Assembly (NCBI GenBank): GCA_025266875.1
Contig: JALLLT010000119.1
Span: 1-27,971, forward strand
Length of the DNA stretch: 27,971 nt
From: Fennellomyces sp. T-0311
Lineage: Eukaryota > Mucoromycota > Mucoromycetes > Mucorales > Lichtheimiaceae
Reading direction: 5' to 3'
The notes under the pieces were generated by a model, which was not told the DNA's origin, ran no database searches, and saw nothing but the letters and a program-made list of their open reading frames with translations. Shown in pieces: positions 1-10,375 of this stretch; the stretch's first letter is position 1; each line of letters begins with the position of its first letter. Made by a program: the position numbers and the translations under genes.

Positions 1-830
1 GTCTATTTGCATGGCGGCTAACACTAGAGTGTGATTGAATGCATTTACTGCAGTGAAATAATACACATCTATAATACATAGGTATATAGCTTCATCATTG
101 TGGTGTGCAGGAGTTAAAACCGAGAAGGTGTTAAGGAGGTAAGCCCGGATACGAATTCAAATACCAAGAATTGCACTCAGCTGGATAAGCATTCAGAATC
201 ATGGATGGTAGTACGTATCTGTACTGCATAGTACAATAGCAGTAGAATAGTATATAAGCTTTAGTGAACGGATAGTAGAATGAGAGCTGATATTCAGAAT
301 AAATCCGTGTCTCAAAGGGTTCCTATTTGTCCATGTATTTCTACTATCGTCCACATTCAACCCGATAACACAATGATGCTTGTCACCTTGAAGCTTATCC
401 ATAGTAGCGATATGTGTCTAATGGCCTGGCACGGTCTGCAATAGCCCATGACTATTGTGGATCGTGTCAGGCTTTTTTTTTGGTCTTTGGGTTGTCCATG
501 TTACACAGAACGCGGGCAAGATGCTGGTGGTTCCGAGGAATGATGATCAAGCAGCTGTTAACTCGGATAAACTGTCAAAATGATGGGGCGTTGGATTGTA
601 ATCGCGTGATGATCGGGATGATGTGAGGCAAATGGACCAATGCGTGCAGCGCAAGTTATCGATCTCTGTCTTAGTGCGGTGAGAAGGTCGGTGATGGCAT
701 GGATTGAGGGAAGATAGAATCGAGGTACCGCTGGTGAACCAATGAATTTCTGCTCATAGGCAAAAAGACTTCTTTTTTTGCATGGCGCGTCATTCGGGTT
801 ATGAGAAATTGACCCTAATGCACAGGTTTC
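1..830. other. Leading region without a convincing gene
   Basis: I read all six frames and see only short open stretches (the longest about 70 codons) with no recognisable motif, repeat or splice pattern. One might expect the left end of the pogo-like element here, but I find no good inverted copy of the candidate right end at 2919-2944. The region may be eroded transposon sequence or part of a further insertion. Nothing can be assigned. Confidence 0.4.
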
Positions 831-908
831 AGATAGTAATTAGCAGAATCCAGGAAAACAAAAAAAAATCACGGAAAGTAAAGACTGGGTACCCAGACTG
901 CGAATCAG

Positions 909-916
909 TATAAATA
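909..916 (+). promoter_or_regulatory. TATA-like box before the pogo-type transposase
   Basis: The sequence TATAAATA lies about 20 nt upstream of the first ATG (937) of the transposase. The position suits a core promoter with a very short 5' leader. It is a single short AT-rich match in AT-rich DNA, so support is weak. Confidence 0.3.
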
Positions 917-936
917 TGGCAGAAAAGATATAGAAG

Positions 937-2737
937 ATGGTATATATCAAAATGCCGCGCAGAAGACATTACGCGAAACTTACGAACGAGCAGAAAGATG
1001 CAGCATATCAGCATCATCGTACAAGTCCGTGTATGTTGTCATACACCCTGTTAGCCAATTGGGTCAAAGCCAAATATAACCTGGAGATAGCCCCAGATCC
1101 ATCGGCACTCTGGAAGATGATCAAGAAAAGAAAGCAACAAGAGAAAAATGGTGTAGACCACAACAGGTTATCCACGTCAAGGGGTCGTTATCTAGTAAGT
1201 GCTATAATATGCTTATATATTTTTATTAGTACTAAGTCATGGCTTAGCAACTGGAAGAAGTGCTCTATCTGTGGGTTCAGCAACGTGAGATGCAGAACAT
1301 CCAAATCAATTGGGTTATGATCAAGAAGGCGGCAACTGACTTTGCCAAGAACCTCGGCATCAACGAGCAACTTACCTTTTCCAATGGATGGCAACACCAT
1401 TTTAACAAACGTTGCGGTATCGTCTCCCATCGCATCTACGGTGAAATGGCCTCCACTGACAACCAATCTATGGACGAAAGGCTTCCGCAGTTAAAGGCTA
1501 AAATCAGCAAGTATGCCTTGCAGGATGTGTACAACATGGACGAAACAGCACTATTCTATGCAAGCACTCCGCACCTCACAATCTCACGAAGCTCAATCCA
1601 AGGAGTTAAACAAGACAAAAATAGAATGACAGTGGCACTTACTGTCAATGCAGACGGATCTGATTTTCGTGAACCACTCTTTATTGGCAAGACTTTGACC
1701 CCAAAGTGCTTTCAAAAAAAGGTACTGCTAAAACCTACGAAAGCTTCCTATGTTTATTAATGCATATAATGTCTGTAGACAGCATCAGCACATGGATACT
1801 CACAATACTTTCCAAACTCAAGTGCCTGGATGACGAAGGCGATCTTTAAACATTACTTGCATCGATTTGATAGAGCTATGAAATATCAAAAACGCCATAT
1901 CCTTTTGATCTTGGATAACTTCTCTGGTCATATCTGTGAAGAGTACCAGCCTATCAATATTGAGCTCTTGTACCTACCACCTAACGCCACCGCCCGTATT
2001 CAACCTTTGGATAGAGGAATTATCTGTAGCTTTAAAGCGCATTTTAAGTAAGTTCCTGTTATCGATATTGACTTAGCTGTGCTAATGTAACCCTTCATAG
2101 AAATTACCAATATGAACGCGCATATAGAGTTTCTAAAATGCGTGAAGACCAAGGGCTGCTAATGAACGACGGAAGCATTTTTCGTGTTGATGTGCTGAGA
2201 GCCATGCGTTCGGCGACTGTGGCGAAGGGCAAAGTCACCAAGGAAACAATAATCAACTGCTTCCAAGGCACTGGTGTGCTGGGTGGCCGGGACCACGTAA
2301 TACCATCCTTTGGTACCTTAAATGCAGACGACTTAGCTGTAGCACGTGCGCGAGACCACGTGCAACGGATATATGGAGACGACACACCCATTGCCAACTC
2401 GTTTGACCCAGACCCACCAGAAGAACAAGCAGCAACCCATCCCATCTTGGCTGACTGTGACATTATAGAATTGGTGAAGAATGGTAACGATTCGAGACAC
2501 AGCATTGAAGGAGAAACGTCCACAGCAACAGTTGAGGAAGAAACGATTGAAGAAGAACCAGCTTTGCAAATGACGCTGCATGAAAAAATGGCTTTGATAG
2601 AGACGGCGATTGAAATACTTGACAGCGAACCCAATTACGTCACAACAACGGATGCTCTTAGAAATGTTCGCAATGACTTTCCCAGACGTGCTGGTGCAGT
2701 GCAAGCGCCTATTACGGCGTATTTTCTACATAAATAA
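937..2737 (+). CDS. pogo/Tigger-type DDE transposase, four exons, apparently intact
   Basis: Cut-and-paste transposase acting in the nucleus. Exons 937-1194, 1248-1721, 1779-2047 and 2101-2737 join in frame into about 545 residues; the introns are 53, 57 and 53 nt with GTAAGT, GTACTG and GTAAGT donors and TAG/TAG/TAG acceptors. The N-terminus (MPRRRHYAKLTNEQKD) is a pogo-like helix-turn-helix. A CENP-B/Tc5-type DNA-binding segment follows (QLEEVLYLW to KRCGIVSHR). The DDE_1 domain shows the three acidic sites in NMDETAL, ILDNFSGH and QPLDRG. The tail has the family-typical INCFQGTGVL. Translation could start at 937 or at the second ATG (952). An AATAAA overlaps the stop codon. No stop or frameshift was found after splicing, unlike most genes here. 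The intron positions are inferred from splice signals and restored homology. The element's left end was not found. Confidence 0.88.
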
Positions 2738-2738
2738 A
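2733..2738 (+). promoter_or_regulatory. Polyadenylation signal of the pogo-type gene
   Basis: AATAAA overlaps the TAA stop codon (2735-2737) of the transposase, giving a very compact 3' end. The hexamer is directly visible; its function is inferred from its place. Confidence 0.4.
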
Positions 2739-2918
2739 GGATTATGGCAATTATAAGCCTTATTAGACATATTTATATGGTTTTTTTGACAAACCTCACT
2801 TTTTTCCTCCGAGGGAAATGGCGATAACTGGGAAAAAAGCCAGGAGAGGAAAATTGACACTAAGTACGAGCAGATGGACCGCCAAAAAGTGAGGAAATAG
2901 CAGGGGCGAGGAAAAAAT

Positions 2919-2944
2919 GGGGTGAAAAAAACGGGGGTTCACTG
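2919..2944. repeat. Candidate right terminal repeat of the pogo-like element
   Basis: Read inward from 2944 on the minus strand, the sequence begins CAGTGAACCCCCG followed by a T-run, and TA follows at 2945-2946. CAGT-type ends and TA duplication are typical of pogo/Tigger elements. Further inside (2795-2905) are related subterminal blocks in both orientations, such as CCTCACTTTTTT and AAAAAGTGAGG. No matching left end was found in positions 1-936, so this remains a candidate. Confidence 0.5.
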
Positions 2945-2992
2945 TACGCTTCCCAGGTACACTCAGGGCTCTTCCCACTACTTCATACTTGT

Positions 2993-4594
2993 GTGTGGAG
3001 ACCGCAGTCAACAGCTATCAGTAAAAGAATAACCACCACACAACACCTTACCACATTTCAACAACCTTCCAACCTCTGGAGCCCGGCTTTAATCAGCACT
3101 ATGCAGGCGGGTTCCCAGAAAACGACAGTCCTAGGACTTAAACAGCCCCAAAGACAGCGAACTCACCTTAATAACGACCAGATCAACGAGCTCAACGTCA
3201 AATTCGCCACTAATCGCAAACAAATTGCTTGCCCAAACTGTGACACAGCCAGTAGAACCACAAAGAACGGAGTCACTCATGACGCCCAACGCCAGCCAAT
3301 GTTCCAATGCCAGCAATGCAAAAAACGACTCAACCATGACCATATCCTTGCCGCGCTAGAAAAACCTACAGAATCAAGAGCCTGCAAGAGAACTAAAACA
3401 GGGGGTGATAGTGAAAATGTGCCCACTCCTTCACCAGCCCCTGCAGGTCCCAATGTCGTACCCATTGATGCAGATATTGAACTAACCAATGACAGTGACT
3501 TAACATCATGGGCTGACCAGATGATAGACGAAGATAAAGGTCCTATTGAACTCCTAACATTTGAACATCATACAGAATTGCCGCCTTACATGAAGAGACT
3601 TGATGAACATTTGACCCGCCTTACTAACCGTGTAAACAAACAGGACCGCCTAGTTGCAGAACTACAGCGTGTTACTAACCAATTAGCTGAAAAAACACAT
3701 GAACTCGCCCAGGCCCAAATTCGCATTGACGAACTAGAACAGGAGAATGCGCAGCTCGGTGAAAACCCGACACCTTCGCAAGGAGTACTAACTCAGACTA
3801 CTAGTAGCTTAACATCGAAGTATGCCCCACCATTGAATCAACATGTCCCCATCGAGAACTCAAAACAGCACAATCCATGGTTTCAACAAGATCGACTCCA
3901 TTAGATCAAAAGAAGTTGCCTGAAATTGTCCCCAGCCACAATTCAGCGCAAACAGCAAGCTGCCGCCCAAGCTTTCATTCCCCCATCTGAAACTCATGGA
4001 TTCTGCATCACATACTTTCCAAATCAATCTCGTGTCCCAACCAGCCAAACACGTGCAAAACTCTGTACACTTGGTATTGATAATAGCCGTATACTTGATA
4101 TACACTACCCTGACAGAAGAATAGTGGGATTCCTAACCTATAATAATTTTGTGGAAGAGCTTACTGCCGTCTTTGAAAAACATGGCATAAAACAGATTAC
4201 TGATTTTAACCCCTGTGATCCCAAGCATCTTCGCGATCCTAAGCTCCAAGAACTCTCAGAAGCTGACAAAAAAGACAAGGCTATAGAACTCCAGCATAAT
4301 CGAATTCTTCATGCAATTGATTTCATCCGTAACCCAGTAAAGATGGCGGTTGCCTACGATTTCCGCCAAAAGCAACTTATCTCTAAAGAGGAACTTCAAT
4401 GTGTCCGCAGAGGTGAAAAACTGGCACCAAAATTGACAAAGCACCCCTCCCCTGATGATATGCAACAGGCTGCCGAAGCCTTCAAACCTAATGAAGACGA
4501 AGACGAAGACATGCTGGGTTCTAACCTAGATGACACGCAATATATAACATCACCCATACCACACAGCGCTCAAACACCCACTAATATACAATAA
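2993..4594 (+). pseudogene. LINE ORF1 protein (nucleic-acid binding), one premature stop
   Basis: ORF1 proteins bind element RNA in the ribonucleoprotein. A single frame runs from ATG 2993 (alternative ATG 3101, perhaps the better start) to TAA 4592-4594, broken only by TAG at 3902-3904. The first half has a zinc-ribbon-like pair (CPNC near 3234, CQQC near 3310), an acidic linker, and a heptad-rich coiled coil at about 3600-3760 (for example LAEKTHELAQAQIRIDELEQ). The second half, from about 3926, is a conserved-looking basic domain ending in an acidic run (EDEDEDM). I do not recognise the second domain by name. The single stop could be a decay mutation, a readthrough site or a sequencing error. 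Confidence 0.7.
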
Positions 4595-4596
4595 TG
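4592..4596 (+). promoter_or_regulatory. TAATG stop/start junction between ORF1 and ORF2
   Basis: The ORF1 stop TAA (4592-4594) and the ORF2 start ATG (4594-4596) share one base. A UAAUG junction of exactly this form is known to couple translation of the two ORFs by termination and reinitiation in the silkworm element SART1. The overlap is seen directly; use of the same mechanism here is inference. Confidence 0.65.
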
Positions 4597-7500
4597 AGCG
4601 ATAACCCACCCGTGAATATAGCTTTATGGAATGCTACAGGAATATCAAAGCAAACGATTAACTCTCTACTAACTCACTTAACTAACACATCTTTAATATT
4701 TATTACCGAAACATGGCTTCTTTCACCCAACAGATTCCCAACCAACTGGAAACAACACCATACTTATGGTATTCCTAGAGTAAACCGACACATCGGCCAA
4801 ATGGGGCTCTCAATACTTACAAATCCAGACTGCCCATATGACGTTAACCTCGTTACCAACCCGAATGAAGCCTATTCGAAGTATACAATATCATGTACTA
4901 TCGCTAACACCTTGATTCACTGCCTTTATCTACCCCCAAGCCTACCAGACAATATTATCACAGAAGTATTGGATTCTTTACCTACTAACATTGCAGGCAC
5001 AACGAACACGCTTTACTGCAGAGACTTCAATGCCAGACTTGGTACTTTGGTAGGCAACCACACAACTAACACCAGAGGATCTCTCCTGAACACCTGGATT
5101 CATAGCAATGGTCAATTTCTCTGGAATTCTGAACTTGCTTTTGGCGCACCCACCCAGCTATGCTACAATGGATCAAGTATCATTGACTTATTCTTTGGGG
5201 ATCCTAACCTCACCAACCCATCAATGCTAATACGTGATGATCTCTCACTCAACTCCGATCATAAAATCGTCCACTTAACCTTTACCCCCGAACAAACAGC
5301 CACACGACAGAAGCATGAGACATTACGCAAAATGTGGTATCTCCAGCGTCTCCACGATGAAAGAAAGAGGGAACAATTTGTCAACACATTCACATCCACA
5401 ATTGATCCAGTGTATACACGCATCAAGTATTATCTGGATCGTCCAAATGAACTAACCAATGTCCCACTTGATGATCTCACTAATGATTTGAATAACGCTA
5501 TATATACCTCACTCGATACTACAGTAGGACGGAAAGGTAACACAGCAATATCCAGGCTCAAATGGTTTTGGACACCTGAGCTAGACAAGGCAATTGAACA
5601 TTGTGAATACTGCTATACTAAATGGCGACATGCCACCAACGGATGCAACAAAATGGATTGGTGGATAAAGCACCAAGAAGCCAAAGCCAAGTTTCGCTGA
5701 GCAATAAGCCAACGACGTGCAGAGACATGGCGATCGTTTTGTGCTAACCTGGAAAATGGTTCTTTTTCAGCCGCAACTGCCACTATGAAAAAAATACGCC
5801 GCAATAGAACGTTCCATCCAACCTTCACTGACCCAGAAAGCCCGATAGTCGCGTTCAACCGTATGGCAGACCACTTGGAAGACATCTTCTCAGGAAGCTT
5901 CCTCGCTCAGTCATCCATGGATGATTCTCGTATTACTAATACCCCCGATGAATCTCCACTAACAATAACTAATATCGCAGCACAAGATTCACCCTTTACT
6001 GCAGATGCAGTACATGATGCTCTTAAAAATTTACCAAATGGGAAAGCCCCCAGTGCTGACCACATACATGGTGAAATGATAAAACCGATTGTTGATCAAC
6101 TTACCCCTTCCATTACAGCACTCTTCCAGCTATGTTGGATCACATCACGAACGCCCGAGCTCTGGTGACGATCACACATCATCCCGTTTTACAAGAAAGG
6201 CCCTCCAGATAATCCTGCTAATTTCCGTCCAATCAGCCTGACATCTGTCTTCTGCAAAACTATGGAGAAATGCTTACAAGAACCCTTAGCATTAGATGCC
6301 CCTCCGCTCGATATAGTTCAAGGTGGCTTTCGACTGAGTCGTAGCGCAATGGATCAAGCCCGCTGCCTCCATGAATTGAGTTCCTTACATCGGAAGCTTC
6401 ATGGGACCAGTCCTGTCATAGCACTGTGTGATATCAAATCAGCATATGATACTGTAGACTGCAGGGTCATTTGGCAAGCCTTAGAACAACATATTCCTGT
6501 GTTACTACTTCAGTTACTTAAAAGCCTTTTTGATGACGTGTCTATAGAGATCCTGCTTTGCAATACCATATCTCGTCGATTCTGCCCTGTCACAGGGGTT
6601 TTACAAGGACCCATTCTATCACCTACACTATATTCCTACTATATTAACTCATTACCCTCCTTTCTTTACGATGTGGAGATGCAACTGACACAACAGGCCG
6701 AAAGTGACTTTCAGGCACCACCATCAGTCCGTCTCAATGGTCAACAGATTAACTGCCTATTATACGCCGATGATGTGGCACTCATTGGCAACTGGCAAAC
6801 AATACCAGCTCTCTTAACTGCATGTGAACAGCACGGCAATGATTTGGGATATCGGTGGAAACCCAGCAAATGTGTTGTACTAGCCGAGCAAGACCTGCCA
6901 GAAAACACAGCCAAATATACGGCGTTGAGCTACCACAAGCATGTACTGTCACATACCTAGGGATTCCGTTTAACACAGAGGGGTACATCGACCAGAACAT
7001 ACTGGCTCAGCAAAATTCCGCAGCCGCACTAAACAGCATGTAAATACTTCGGTCAATTGGAGTATGACCTGGTAGCCTCGGACGCCTACTATGCTCACAG
7101 TTATATCGCCAATTTATATAGCCAAAAATGGAGTATGGGCTTGCAATCACCAACTTCCATAAAAGAAGCCGTGAACTACTCGAAAGCGCCCAATCAAACT
7201 GTCTCAGAACGATATACGGCGCCAAAAAGACCTCTTCAACCACTGTGATGCTTCATATGGCCAGACTTCCGCCCATGGCTGACCGAATTACAACACTGCA
7301 AGCCAAATTCCTGGTTCGTGCTCATAACCTCTTACCAGATACCTTACTGCATGTTATGCTCCCCAAACTGACACGAAGAGGAAAGCATAGCTGGACAACG
7401 CTGAAATCATCAAATCGCATATGGACCACACTAGCTCGACCACAAGCAGAAACTACGGACAAAGAACTAAAGGCAGCAATCCAAACCTATCTACAAGACC

Positions 7501-8000
7501 AACACGAGCTTCGATGCAGCAGAAGGGGTAGTAAACTGCTCAACGCCTGCCATAAAAAACCTGGAATCGATCCAATCCTATGGCTACCCATGCCACCCGC
7601 TGAACGCATGAGGTGCATTCGCTATCGTCTTGGCTGGCTCCTGAGCGGTAAACCCACATCATGCTCACGTTGCCATCACCCCTCTGGTATGAACTGTCGA
7701 CATCTGATCGCATATTTCTCGGTCCACAGCGCACTCAACCTGCCGCACAATATCGACGATCCCATCTCATACCTTCTCAACCGCTTGCTGAAAAAGCCGC
7801 CTAGATCACAAGCTGCTCGGAACTACTGGAAATCCAAATGGCCGCAGCTATGTGCCATCCTGGAAACCCTAAATAAGCATTGCAACCCAGATCGCCGACA
7901 AGGATATGTGCCACCCGACCAGCATGGAAGAGACCTTCTCGAATGGATGGAGCCACCGGCCCCTGTGTCATTGCAGCCCACATCGCCCGTTACTTTATAA
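4594..8000 (+). pseudogene. LINE ORF2: APE endonuclease and reverse transcriptase, decayed
   Basis: ORF2 nicks target DNA and copies the element RNA at the nick. The N-terminus is an APE/EEP-type endonuclease: WNATGIS, ITETWL, DFNAR, IIDLFF and SDH mark the usual Asn, Glu, Asp and His sites. The reverse transcriptase follows: FRPISLTS, motif A (CDIKSAYDTVD), motif B (GVLQGPILSP), motif C (YADD near 6760) and motif D (GYRWKPSKCVVL). The C-terminus (7650-7720) has a Cys/His cluster, CSRC then CRH, whose usual last Cys appears to be Tyr. Damage: TGA at 5698 and 6166, a frameshift near 6910-6925, then TAA 7041, TGA 7056 and TAG 7119. The frame then runs open to TAA 7998-8000. It is clearly inactive as read. 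Confidence 0.85.
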
Positions 8001-8263
8001 AAAAAACCTTTTCATCCCCAACAAGTATATGGTTACGGATTAGTCCCCTTCCATCCAACTTTTACTTTGTATTCCATTCTACTCTATCATCTTTCCTTTT
8101 TTTATTGTTTTCTTACATTGTTCCCTTTCTCATGACTACTTCTTTTCCCCTAATGCTGCATAGGGTTTTCATTTCCTTATTCAACCGGATCAGACGAGAG
8201 TGGTAAGCTGTGATCAGCGCGCGTTCATTTACGTCGTCAATAAAGACTTTTTATTTCATCCTA
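8001..8263 (+). other. LINE 3' untranslated region
   Basis: This is T/C-rich sequence after the ORF2 stop with no reading frame of its own. It contains AATAAA at 8239-8244, about 20 nt before the inferred end of the element. The downstream border rests on the near-duplicated 11-mer at 8264 and could be off by some bases. Confidence 0.45.
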
Positions 8264-10094
8264 TACACTTCCCATCCAACCAGGTGCCTGTGTGGCCTTG
8301 TGTCCCAATATACAAGGCGATCCCATAGCATTGGCGTGATTGACGGCCCTATTCCAGATACCCCACTACCGGGTAGTTTATCAATAATTGTCAAAGTCAA
8401 CAAGGTTATAATTCCTGGTGTAATTCTGGAGACGTACGACAAAGCTTTGGGTAATTTCGGTGATGTACCTTTCTCTATTGCTATTCCAATTGCAATGTTA
8501 CACGCCGAAAAGAAAGCACTCTGCAGCCCTCCCCCTGTCATCACTACCACCAGCACCGAGCCTGAACAAGAATCAGAACCGCATGACTCTGAAAGTATAC
8601 TGCCAACATCAACTGATTATATTTTTAGTGACGATGGCTGTAGTAGCGATGGCAATAGAAGTTCACTTAGCTCTGACGATGATGGCGATTACCCAAATAC
8701 AACAAGCCAAGCTTCCCCTTTGGCCGATGACATGGTCCCTCCGTTGCCGCACGTTAATACCACTATTCCTTATACTGACAATGTATGTACTTATTCATAT
8801 CGCTTAATGTTATTGTCCATCCCATGTATTTTATCTAACCCTCACAATAATGTTTATTTCTCAGATCGATCACACAATCTTGAAAGATATCTTCCACTTG
8901 ATGGATATGATAAAAATATCCAGACGTCACACGTTAGCGAAAGAATTTGCACGTCGATTTCGCGACGCAGTTTTTGTCCCTGATAAAGAAGATCGACGAA
9001 AAGTGGAGGCATACTTGGAGAAAAACGACATTACCTGGGATGAGATGCTTTGCACAAATCCGTCTTGGGTGCTACGACGCGTCCGGCGAGTAGTTCCTCC
9101 TCCGCAAGAACTTTACCCGAAGGTCGATAAGCTATTTAATGACTATGGCGATGTTGTGTGCTGGAAAACGAAGTGCAAACTTTTCGATGACGATACATAG
9201 CACCAAAAGGATAATGCATTGGATGTGATAGCCGAAGGTCAAGTATCTGATCCACCAGGAATTTCATTGTACTTTCTAGTGGGACATGACAAAAAATCGA
9301 ATCTTCCAATCTATCAGTGTGTCCGTGGCACTAACTCATTAGAAGGGGGCGTGCACCAGAATATTGTTCGAAAGATCATCTCTTTTGGTGCAAGTCCACA
9401 CATGGTCGACTGTGCTCTTGCAGACTATCGTCTACGTCACAATACCGATGTAAGTTATCGTGTATAATGATATATTAAAAGCTAAATATATATATATGGT
9501 ATGCCGATTGGACAGGTTGGAACCAGAAATCGATATAAGCATGAACACAAAGGCCATTACAGCCTGTGGCTAACAGAAGCAATTTTTACTATGCGCAAAA
9601 AACGGAACATGTATACTGGTGCCACAGGTGCTGTAGTAAAGCAATCAGGAATGGGATTTCCAGGTGTACAGTTGGTACCTTCACAACAGACATATGGTAT
9701 TACAAAGCTTCCAAGGACCTTGATGGAGAAATTAGGCATACGATCAGGCATCAACCAAGAAATTGAGAACGATGCAAGATCACTCAATTCTTTGGATGAT
9801 TCTACCTATACTATATTACCTAAAGGATCAACAGCAAGGCATAGAGGAGAGCGCTACCATTATCTCAAAGAAAGACAAGGAACACAATATGCAGTGACAC
9901 CTGTATATACGCAGGATGAAATCAAAAAGTACTGGGATACGATGGGAGATGACGCTAGAGCAATTCGACTTAGCTAGGATGAATTCGCCAAGCAATGGAA
10001 TATTGGCTCCAATTGCGAAGACACGGGGAAGGCAGTTGATGGTATAACAGTATTTTACAAAACTCTGAATCACTTGAAAACGTATCATAGCGTG
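8264..10094 (+). pseudogene. Unrecognised multi-exon gene, 5' part (split by the CACTA-like element)
   Basis: Exons up to 8782, 8865-9449 and 9516-10094 join in frame; the introns are 8783-8864 (GTATGT...CAG) and 9450-9515 (GTAAGT...CAG). The true start is missing, apparently cut off by the LINE. The first exon ends in an acidic Ser/Asp-rich stretch (near 8590-8700). The second begins a conserved-looking block (DIFHLMDMIKISRRH, WVLRRVRRVVPPP) leading to SDPPGISLYF, RGTNSLEGGVHQN and ADYRLRHNTD. The TN-x-x-E pattern recalls the last acidic site of Mutator-like transposases, but that is a weak analogy. I recall similar blocks in large basidiomycete hypothetical proteins, unverified. In-frame TAG codons lie at 9198-9200 and 9975-9977. 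The frame continues exactly at 18541 after the inserted element. Confidence 0.7.
10092..10094. repeat. Left GTG target duplication of the CACTA-like element
   Basis: GTG at 10092-10094 is repeated at 18538-18540, directly outside the matching 12-bp ends of the element. A 3-bp (or 2-bp) duplication is the rule for the CACTA/EnSpm superfamily. GTG is also a Val codon of the split gene in both copies, and the frame is kept when one copy and the insert are removed. Confidence 0.75.
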
Positions 10095-10275
10095 CACCAC
10101 GGCCCAAACACTGCATTAAAGTTCATGATAATTCCTGAATATTCGTGAGCCTTATGGCCATGGAAGTGAATGAAAAGTTTCACTTCATAGATATTCAGAA
10201 ACCTAGGTAGTCTCAGAAAGTTTCAGGAATATTCATCGCAATAAATTCATGCAGATCCACGGATTTTCACATATA
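10095..10275. repeat. Left terminal and subterminal repeats of the CACTA-like element
   Basis: After the 12-bp end, short motifs built from TTTCA and CACGGA recur in both orientations: CACGAATATTCAGGAATT on the minus strand (about 10130-10147), TTTCAGGAATATTCAT (10220-10235) and CCACGGATTTTCAC (10258-10271). The same words recur near the right end. In CACTA elements such clusters are binding sites for the accessory protein; that role is inferred here. Confidence 0.6.
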
Positions 10276-10375
10276 GTTCTATCTATTATCTCCGTGATAT
10301 CTATACCTATATATGTGTACCATCCACGTATATTTTATTCACATTTGTCTCGATAAGCATTTGCTAAACAACCAC

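Larger units (their letters stand above)
2956..8263 (+). mobile_element. Non-LTR (LINE-type) retrotransposon, two ORFs, decayed
   Basis: The element has a zinc-finger/coiled-coil ORF1, then an ORF2 with an APE-type endonuclease, reverse transcriptase and a C-terminal Cys/His region, then a pyrimidine-rich 3' UTR with AATAAA at 8239-8244. The boundaries are inferred from an 11-nt near-duplication (10 of 11 identical): 2945-2955 (TACGCTTCCCA) and 8264-8274 (TACACTTCCCA). The first copy overlaps the TA at the end of the pogo-like element, so the two insertions abut. Several in-frame stops and at least one frameshift make it inactive as read. The clade within APE-type LINEs cannot be fixed by eye. 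There is no clear poly(A) tail. Confidence 0.7.

Noticed and set aside
199..626. Short open frames on both strands near the window start.
   Set aside because: Under 75 codons, no motif, no splice context; expected by chance.
721..760. Left terminal repeat of the pogo-like element (GGTGAACC after TA).
   Set aside because: Only a few bases agree with the candidate right end and spacing from TA is wrong.
1722..1778. A frameshift in the pogo-type gene around the A-run near 1714-1720.
   Set aside because: A 57-nt GTACTG...TAG intron joins the flanking exons in phase and gives the expected family sequence, so no frameshift is needed.
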